DNA of 19,776 nucleotides from RI-92 sp037384645. GTDB taxonomy: Bacteria > Pseudomonadota > Gammaproteobacteria > UBA6429 > Thiohalophilaceae. Shown piece by piece: positions 14,141 through 19,776 of the stretch; within the stretch, counting starts at the first letter, position 1; the number at the start of each line of letters is the position of its first letter. The stretch is from the NCBI GenBank assembly GCA_037384645.1, contig JARRNT010000063.1, positions 1 to 19,776 on the forward strand. The letters are read 5' to 3'. The position numbers and the translations under genes were made by a program. The notes under the pieces are model-generated. The model did no database searches. It was not told the origin of the DNA and saw only the letters and a list, made by a program, of their open reading frames with translations.

Positions 14141-15463
14141 ATGCAGAACGAAAAACTGGGATTTTGGGAAGTCACCGCGATCGGCGTCGGCGGCATGGTG
14201 GGAGGCGGAATTTTCGCCGTGCTGGGCCTGTCGGTAGAATTGACGCGGGGTGCAGCACCACTGGCCTTTTTACTCGCAGGCAGTGTCGCGCTGGTTACCG
14301 CTTATTCATATGCACGATTATCGGTAAGCTATCCAAGTCAGGGCGGGACGGTTGCCTTCCTGGACCAGGCATTTGGCTCGGGCCTGCTGACAGGAAGTGT
14401 TAATATCCTGCTGTGGTTGAGCTATATCGTCATGCTTGCCCTGTATGCCTATGCCTTCGGCAGCTACGGTGCCTCCCTGTTCCCCGCTGCCACGCAGGCT
14501 ATCTGGAAACACATTTTAATCAGCGCGGCCATCCTCGGTATTACCGGACTCAACCTGCTCAGTACCCGGATCATCGGTGATGCGGAAGACTGGATCGTAT
14601 TCATCAAACTTGCCATCCTGTTATTGTTCATCGTGATGGGAATTGGCGGTATCGATAATTCGCGGCTGGCATCGGCGACCTGGCCCGCGTCCATGCATAT
14701 TATCGCCGGTGGTATGCTGATTTTTCTGGCCTATGAAGGATTTGAGCTTATCGCCAATAGTGCCCAGGATGTGCGTAATCCAGCGAAAACATTACCACGC
14801 GCCTATTACACCGCGGTTGGCAGCGTGATTGTCCTGTACTTCCTGATTGCTATCGTTACCGTCGGCAGTCTCCCTGTAAACCAGATTATCAAAGCCAAGG
14901 ACTATGCACTGGCCGAGGCGGCGCGGCCGTTTCTCGGACAATTCGGGTTTCAGCTGATCGCGGTCGCCGCCATGCTCTCCACCGCGTCTGCAATCAATGC
15001 CACACTCTATGGAACCGCGCGCCTGAGCTACTGTATTGCGAAGGATGGAGAATTGCCCCGGACCCTGGCCAACAAGGTCTGGAACGAACCGATTGAGGGC
15101 CTGTTGATCACGACAGTCATCACCCTGCTGGTAGCTAACCTGGTCGACCTCTCTAATATCTCCACCATGGGTAGTGCCGGGTTCCTGTTGATATTTGCCG
15201 CCGTCAATGCAGCTAACGCCAAGCAGGCTGCCAAAACCGCCAGCCGTCGCTGGATATCCGTCCTGGGTGTTCTACTTTGCCTTGCTGCTCTGGCCAGCCT
15301 GTTGCTACAAAACATTCACCAGTCTCCACAGCAACTCTGGGTACCCATCACGATGTTCGCAATCGCCTTCCTGATAGAAGCCAGCTACCGGATGATAACC
15401 GGACGTCGTATTCAGTTACCCCGAAGTTTTACGCAAAAAACGGATCCTGATCACCAGGCATGA
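14141..15463 (+). CDS. APC-family amino-acid permease
   Basis: This 440-residue inner-membrane transporter begins at ATG 14141, because the APC signature EVTAIGVGGMVGGGIFAVLGL starts eight residues later. The in-frame extension back to 13943 is polar and unlike a membrane protein. About twelve helices are expected. Family features include the unwound helix 1 (GGMVGGGIF), the loop YPSQGGTVAFLDQAFG, the helix 6 segment GGMLIFLAYEGFELIANSAQDVRNPAKTLPRA, and STASAINATLYGTARLSYCIAKDGELP in helix 8. The QDVRNPAKTLPRA loop is typical of proton-coupled amino-acid/polyamine permeases. Substrate not determined. The ribosome site is weak; a TATACT (14100-14105) lies about 35 bases upstream and may be a -10. 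Confidence 0.88.
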   Translation: MQNEKLGFWEVTAIGVGGMVGGGIFAVLGLSVELTRGAAPLAFLLAGSVALVTAYSYARLSVSYPSQGGTVAFLDQAFGSGLLTGSVNILLWLSYIVMLALYAYAFGSYGASLFPAATQAIWKHILISAAILGITGLNLLSTRIIGDAEDWIVFIKLAILLLFIVMGIGGIDNSRLASATWPASMHIIAGGMLIFLAYEGFELIANSAQDVRNPAKTLPRAYYTAVGSVIVLYFLIAIVTVGSLPVNQIIKAKDYALAEAARPFLGQFGFQLIAVAAMLSTASAINATLYGTARLSYCIAKDGELPRTLANKVWNEPIEGLLITTVITLLVANLVDLSNISTMGSAGFLLIFAAVNAANAKQAAKTASRRWISVLGVLLCLAALASLLLQNIHQSPQQLWVPITMFAIAFLIEASYRMITGRRIQLPRSFTQKTDPDHQA

Positions 15464-15689
15464 AGTTGCCTGTCGTCTATGCTTCTAAGTATGCGGCATG
15501 TAATCCCGGTTATCGCTCCACAGATGGTTTACGATATTGTTCACTCACATCATCTCTACGCTCTGATGCCGAAGACTGACAAAGTCTGTACTCCCCGGGT
15601 CTGATACCAGAGCAAAGGCTGCGGGTTTTGATACCCTGAGCTGATTTATGTGAAGCAAACAAAGACGATAAAGAAGAAGGAAAGACACT

Positions 15690-16085
15690 ATGCCCAGCGT
15701 ACTCATCGAAGTCAGACGTAAGTATAATCCTGCCCAGGAAGTGGCCATCATGGATGCCGTGCATAATGCATTGCTGGAAGCATTCAGGATCCTGCCCGGT
15801 GATAAGAACATTCGCCTGATTTCACATGAAACCCACCGTTTCATGTGTCCGCCGGATCGGGAAAAACCCGATCGCTACACGCATGTCAGTATTGATGCCT
15901 TTGCCGGTCGTTCACTCGAGGCAAAACGCAAACTGTACCGGGGTATTGTCACCAACCTGGAGGCACTGGGTATCCCTGCTGATCATGTCAAAATCATGCT
16001 ACGCGAGATACCGCAGGAGAATTGGGGCATCCGGGGTGGCCAGGCAGGGTGTGATGCCGACCTGGGTTATCAAATCGATGTGTAA
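15690..16085 (+). CDS. Tautomerase family protein
   Basis: This 131-residue cytosolic protein belongs to the tautomerase/4-oxalocrotonate superfamily. The second residue is Pro (MPSVLIEVRRKY), which becomes the N-terminal catalytic Pro1 after Met removal. Two beta-alpha-beta units are visible: PSVLIEV then VAIMDAVHNALLEAF, and YTHVSIDAF then LEAKRKLYRGIVTNLEALGI. The C-terminal ENWGIRGGQAGCDADLGYQIDV fits the larger Tautomerase_2-type members. AGGA (15678-15681) lies eight bases before the ATG. A DoxX gene follows after 85 bp in the same direction. Substrate unknown. The 226 bp before it holds no clear promoter. Confidence 0.85.
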   Translation: MPSVLIEVRRKYNPAQEVAIMDAVHNALLEAFRILPGDKNIRLISHETHRFMCPPDREKPDRYTHVSIDAFAGRSLEAKRKLYRGIVTNLEALGIPADHVKIMLREIPQENWGIRGGQAGCDADLGYQIDV

Positions 16086-16170
16086 TTGACCCATTTTTTA
16101 GCCATAGCCGAAAAATCTTTGCTGCATTTCATGGTCAAACAGACACATCGAACTCAGGAGGAATAAAAAA

Positions 16171-16539
16171 ATGAATAATTACCTGCAACTTCTAGGTCGT
16201 ATTTTACTTGCGCAAATCTATCTTATTGCCGGGATCGGCAAGATACTCGGCTATGCCGGCACTGAGGCCTATATGGCGAAATATGGTGTCCCCGGCGCAT
16301 TACTGCCTCTGGTCATTTTGCTGGAAGTCGGCGGAGGAATTGCCGTGCTGATTGGGTGGCAAACCCGGTGGGCCTGCTATGCACTGGCAATTTTCAGTGT
16401 GATCGCAGCCGTGATTTTTCATCATGATATCGCCAATACCATGCAACGAATCAGCCTGATGAGTGACCTGGCCATGGCCGGTGGTTTATTGATCCTCGCG
16501 GTCAGCGGCCCTGGCCCTCTGAGCCTGGACCGGAAGTGA
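16171..16539 (+). CDS. DoxX family membrane protein (second copy)
   Basis: This 122-residue protein has about four membrane helices and DoxX signatures: LLGRILLAQIYLIAGIGKILGYAGT, then LVILLEVGGGIAVLIGWQTRWACYAL, and an inner helix ending DLAMAGGLLILAVSGPGPLSLDR. AGGAGG (16156-16161), a strong site, lies nine bases before the ATG, predicting high expression. It differs clearly from the DoxX at 5103, so it is not a recent copy. Many DoxX proteins of this type occur beside oxidoreductases; here the neighbour is the tautomerase. Role not known. Confidence 0.87.
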   Translation: MNNYLQLLGRILLAQIYLIAGIGKILGYAGTEAYMAKYGVPGALLPLVILLEVGGGIAVLIGWQTRWACYALAIFSVIAAVIFHHDIANTMQRISLMSDLAMAGGLLILAVSGPGPLSLDRK

Positions 16540-16545
16540 TCCCCT

Positions 16546-16578
16546 TTGCCGGAGCCGGCCCAAGGCTGGCCCCGGCAA
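16546..16578. terminator. Shared hairpin between convergent genes
   Basis: TTGCCGG (16546-16552) and CCGGCAA (16572-16578) form a perfect 7-bp stem, extended inside by AGCC/GGCT with a bulge or by GGCC/GGCC. It lies in the 77 bp between the converging doxX and DUF2970 genes and could serve both strands. T-runs are short (TTT on one side). Confidence 0.5.
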
Positions 16579-16616
16579 GTACACCCACCGCAGGTCTGGC
16601 CTGACAGAGCTTGTAT

Positions 16617-16835
16617 TCAGACTCCTGCCAGCTTCAGAACCAGCATGACAATGCCAATGATCACTGCAATAAAGATGGCGACACCGATCAGGCCAACAAT
16701 AATATATTGCGAAGGTTTGCCATGTTGAAAATCCCGCTCATAATTTTTGCGGCTTTGCACACCTAAAAATGCTGCCTGTACACTCTTGGCAACGTCCCAC
16801 AAGCCAGGCGCTTTCTTTTCAGTTTCGTCGTTCAT
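16617..16835 (-). CDS. DUF2970 family membrane protein
   Basis: This 72-residue protein matches DUF2970: the N-terminal cytoplasmic stretch contains SVQAAFLGVQSRKNYERDFQHG, the family hallmark, followed by a single membrane helix (YIIVGLIGVAIFIAVIIGIVMLVLKL). No function is established for the family. It is the last gene of the minus-strand group, 41 bp after the DUF3999 gene. A TATAAT lies about 12 bases upstream of its ATG on the coding strand, and no ribosome site is visible, so either it is read from the upstream transcript or it may also have a near-leaderless transcript. Confidence 0.85.
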   Translation of the reverse strand: MNDETEKKAPGLWDVAKSVQAAFLGVQSRKNYERDFQHGKPSQYIIVGLIGVAIFIAVIIGIVMLVLKLAGV

Positions 16836-16876
16836 ATCTGCTATATTATAAATTTCTAATAACTATATATTTCATT

Positions 16877-18250
16877 CTACTCGCTCGAACCTGGCTGATC
16901 CATCTGTTTGTAGAGACGCCACGCCATAAATGCCAGTACCGCTACCCCAAAAATCAACACCAGCCACAATATGATTTTCTTCCAGTCCGGAGGCGAAGTG
17001 ACGGGTTTCAGTTTGTCACTGTTACCCAACTCAATGCGTGAACCCAGTTGCGCAGGTTTGACAAATTGCCGTTGTTGGCGCAATTTGTCCATGCTCAACA
17101 GCTGAGCCAGCGGTGTATCGGCTTGCCCCACCCGGGCACTGCCATAGGCCAGGGTAAACGGTGCCTCTCCCTGGGCGATAAAATAGAGTTTTTCCGGAAC
17201 CCAGCCAAGCCGCAAGACCGGTTTTCCCTGCAACTGCTCTTCCTTGCTGAGTATCTGCAATCGCCAAAAACGATCCGTGTCGACCGTCATCACCTGTGCA
17301 GGTGTCCGTAGTTCGTCACCTTTAATCCGTAGGTCATACAACAGTCCCTGGTAGCGCAACCGCCACGGTCCCTTGCGGGTGGCGGAAGATGACAGCGCAA
17401 CCCTGACCAGGGTGTTGCGTTGAGGCAGATCGATGTTCACCCGGTCGGCTGGTAATACACTGTGGGTATCAAAATAGTAAGATTTGTTTTGTCGTTCAAC
17501 ATCTGTCACATTAAAGCTCGACCATTGTCTATCCTGTGCCTGATAACCTGGCGGGAACAGGGCCTTCACATTGTTCAGGCGTATGGAAGTATTATCCAGC
17601 CAGCTTATCCGCAGATACTTGTAGCGACGAACCGGCAGATCAATCCGTCTTTGAATCAGGGTGTGAGAATTATATTTCAGATCACTGAGTGTTTTGCGGA
17701 CGATAAGCGGCTGCCAGTGCGACAGGTCATCACTTCCTTCCACCTCAGCGTTCAGCACGAAGCCGGTTTCATCATCGGGCCAGCTGAGAATGAGCGCATC
17801 AGGAGCCTGGCTTAACTGACTACAATCCAGTAGATAAGCAGCAACTCGAGGTGTACTGCTGCCATTCACTTTCCCGTAGTTGATATCAATAATTGTCCCG
17901 TTATCATCGGTGACAATATGGACATTCCCCTCTTCCGCTGAATCCGCCCTGTTTGCGTCTGCGTACAGGGGAAACAAGGGTAAATTTTCAGCTGCTACCG
18001 CTTTGCGTGTCTGCTGTTCAGCCCGCTTGATATGATGCGGTACGGCAACCCCGTCACTATTGAACACTCGCAGATCCCCAAGATCAGCGCGCGTTACCCC
18101 CCGATAAACAGCCTTGGGTAGGGTCAGTGAATAGATGGCCCCATCACCATCAACTTCCAGGGTATAACCATAGACAAAATCTGACTCCTTAACTGCATGT
18201 GCCAGTGGGATCAGCATGCATAAGCCGATACATGCAAGCAGCCTCCTCAT
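16877..18250 (-). CDS. DUF3999 family exported membrane-anchored protein
   Basis: This 457-residue protein has a signal peptide (RRLLACIGLCMLIPLAHA, cleavage near residue 19), a long beta-rich periplasmic region with DUF3999-type stretches (FVYGYTLEVDGDGAIYSLTLP, YRGVTRADLGDLRVFNSDGVAVPH, WRLQIL with a tryptophan-rich tail), and a C-terminal helix (IILWLVLIFGVAVLAFMAWRLY) with a short basic/polar tail. The periplasmic part may contain discoidin-like beta-sandwich folds (VEGSDDLSHWQPL, RYKYLRISWLDNTSIRLNNVKALFPP), an inference from pattern. Its start overlaps the DUF2339 stop by four bases (ATGA), with AAGGAG about nine bases upstream, so the two are translationally coupled and probably work together. 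Function unknown. Confidence 0.85.
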   Translation of the reverse strand: MRRLLACIGLCMLIPLAHAVKESDFVYGYTLEVDGDGAIYSLTLPKAVYRGVTRADLGDLRVFNSDGVAVPHHIKRAEQQTRKAVAAENLPLFPLYADANRADSAEEGNVHIVTDDNGTIIDINYGKVNGSSTPRVAAYLLDCSQLSQAPDALILSWPDDETGFVLNAEVEGSDDLSHWQPLIVRKTLSDLKYNSHTLIQRRIDLPVRRYKYLRISWLDNTSIRLNNVKALFPPGYQAQDRQWSSFNVTDVERQNKSYYFDTHSVLPADRVNIDLPQRNTLVRVALSSSATRKGPWRLRYQGLLYDLRIKGDELRTPAQVMTVDTDRFWRLQILSKEEQLQGKPVLRLGWVPEKLYFIAQGEAPFTLAYGSARVGQADTPLAQLLSMDKLRQQRQFVKPAQLGSRIELGNSDKLKPVTSPPDWKKIILWLVLIFGVAVLAFMAWRLYKQMDQPGSSE

Positions 18251-19776
18251 GAAGTCTTCTCCTTACGCCTTGGCGGTAATGGCGACAGGTAATATCCGAA
18301 TACAATGGCCAGTATGGCAATCATAATCAGGGAAATTATCATCGTCAGTTCATTTTTATCCGCGATATCGACCAGAAACAGTTTTGCTACCGTGGTTAAA
18401 AACAGACCCAGCCCGACGAACCAACTCTCGCGCTGCCTGCGCCGACTGGCCAGCCACATGACGAACAAAGCGGTAATGGTCCATGTGACCGAGATACTCG
18501 CCTGAAAAATGGTCGAATGTTCCAATGCCAGCGCAGTATGCGGGACACCGAACCAATAGTGCACACTACGGGCGATGATCCCGTTTAGCCACAAAAAGGC
18601 GCCGACGGCAAGTCCAAACCTGTAGGCACCTTTGCCGAGAAATTGGTCCAGTTTTGCGAGATGTTGTTTTACCTGGCGGCGCCACAGGATAAGCACATAC
18701 AACACCAGGCCAACCGACAAGTCCAGCGGGTTGACAAAAGGCAGGTAATCCAGAGGCAGGGGATTACCATCATGGAACAGGCCCATGACCAGGGCAAACA
18801 ATGCCATGCCAAGAATTATCGGCATACATGCAAATCCCAGGTACCACTCGTAATAGGCTTCAACCGGCCATTTCAGGCGTCGTGCTACCGTCATCAACAA
18901 CAGGACCATCATGGCGGGAATAAGGATTATCATAATATCATGCCAGGTATGTCCCTGAATCCAGGTGCGTGCTAACCATGCCGACTCCCAGCTCAGCAAC
19001 AACACCAATAACCAGAAGGCCATCACATGTTGCCATCGCAAAACTTCCGGAAGTACGCTATTACGATATCGGAACATGAACCAGTAGAATGCAGCAAAGG
19101 CGTAGAGCCAGGTCAGCCAACCGTGCCAGGCCATGGGATGACTAAACTGGAAAACAAACACCAGCGCTAATGCCAACAGCATGGCGTAGAGTTGCGCCAG
19201 GACCGGGAAACGTAACACCTGCCAGCGTAACTTGTATTGTAAATAATGAGCAAGCAGCAGGCTGGACGTCACATAGGCCAGGATAAGGTTGAGCTCCAGT
19301 TGATGCGGCCCGATAAAGTCACGTATTTCATTAATACCGGCACCTAACCACCAGCAGATCCCCCATACCAGCAGCGGGATATGTAAATCTCGCTCCCAAT
19401 CGCGTAGCCGCTGCGTATGACGATAAAAATAAAAACTGCTGAACAGCCCCGCAATGCTGACTATAACAGCACCAACAAATACACCATTGAGCACAGGCAG
19501 ATTTGTATGATGCAAATGTAAAGCCTGAAGGAAAAACACACCGGAACCAAACTGTAATAGCAGGCCGAATATGCGGGCCAGTATGCGTTGTTGCCGTACC
19601 CCGACCCAGACAATGGCCGCCCCTTCCAATGCCCAGGCCACCGAGGTCCAGCGTCCATCAAGGGCGAGAGGAATAGCCAGCGAGCCGAATACCACGCCCA
19701 TGGCAAGAAACGCCTCGGTCAGTAAACGCATTCCCGGTTCACTGCGCGACCACAGGTGTTTTGCCAGTATGATATA
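18247..19776 (-). CDS. DUF2339 family polytopic membrane protein, N-terminus beyond window
   Basis: The frame is open to the right edge; the codons before the first Met (ILAKHLWSRSEPG) continue the protein, so 509 residues of a larger one are visible. DUF2339 proteins are commonly around 800-1000 residues with many helices. Signature: GSLAIPLALDGRWTSVAWALEGAAIVWVGVRQQR, then about a dozen more membrane helices and GLGLFLTTVAKLFLVDIADKNELTMIIS near the end. No catalytic motif is seen. It is coupled by overlap to DUF3999; this pairing recurs in other gammaproteobacteria as far as recalled. Likely an envelope complex of unknown role. Confidence 0.85.
   Translation of the reverse strand, partial: YIILAKHLWSRSEPGMRLLTEAFLAMGVVFGSLAIPLALDGRWTSVAWALEGAAIVWVGVRQQRILARIFGLLLQFGSGVFFLQALHLHHTNLPVLNGVFVGAVIVSIAGLFSSFYFYRHTQRLRDWERDLHIPLLVWGICWWLGAGINEIRDFIGPHQLELNLILAYVTSSLLLAHYLQYKLRWQVLRFPVLAQLYAMLLALALVFVFQFSHPMAWHGWLTWLYAFAAFYWFMFRYRNSVLPEVLRWQHVMAFWLLVLLLSWESAWLARTWIQGHTWHDIMIILIPAMMVLLLMTVARRLKWPVEAYYEWYLGFACMPIILGMALFALVMGLFHDGNPLPLDYLPFVNPLDLSVGLVLYVLILWRRQVKQHLAKLDQFLGKGAYRFGLAVGAFLWLNGIIARSVHYWFGVPHTALALEHSTIFQASISVTWTITALFVMWLASRRRQRESWFVGLGLFLTTVAKLFLVDIADKNELTMIISLIMIAILAIVFGYYLSPLPPRRKEKTS

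Noticed and set aside
1..19776. CRISPR arrays, tRNA or rRNA genes, intact insertion sequences
   Set aside because: No regularly spaced direct repeats outside the 15-residue coding repeats, no cloverleaf-like segments and no transposase motifs were seen by eye.

Overview
The window looks like chromosome of a gammaproteobacterium. The grounds are a cytochrome bo3-type quinol oxidase cluster in cyoABCD order, a DUF2970 protein, a CPA2 potassium/proton antiporter with a TrkA-N domain, and moderate GC. No rRNA, tRNA, CRISPR array or intact mobile element was found. The species cannot be named from this sequence.

Layout. (1) 1-2927, minus strand: a two-gene redox-signalling operon. A hybrid histidine kinase (degenerate receiver, PAS, PAS, HisKA-like, HATPase) is followed 25 bp later by a response regulator that continues into a thioredoxin-like domain. 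The latter is the N-terminal part of a fused response regulator/thioredoxin reductase and runs off the left edge. (2) 3161-4888: a divergent KefB/KefC-like antiporter. (3) 5103-5513: a small DoxX membrane protein. (4) 5514-7260: about 1.75 kb without a convincing gene but with several inverted repeats. (5) 7261-11037: cyoA, cyoB, cyoC, cyoD. The cyoC/cyoD junction looks deleted: cyoC lacks its last few residues, and cyoD lacks its N-terminus and first membrane helix and starts on the cyoC stop codon. cyoE is absent. (6) 11314-15463: a small membrane protein, a class I methyltransferase, a periplasmic protein, a small exported protein of 15-residue YG/YD repeats, and an APC-type amino-acid permease. 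(7) 15690-16539: a tautomerase-family protein followed by a second DoxX protein. (8) 16617-19776, minus strand: DUF2339, DUF3999 and DUF2970 membrane/envelope genes in one apparent operon, with the first running off the right edge.

Shared themes are respiration and redox (bo3 oxidase, two DoxX proteins, kinase/thioredoxin-reductase pair) and the envelope. A functional link between the kinase system and the divergent antiporter is suggested only by position. The points most worth checking are the cyoC/cyoD junction, the receiver-PAS-PAS kinase paired with the reductase fusion, the degenerate nucleotide motif in the antiporter, and the 15-residue repeat protein.
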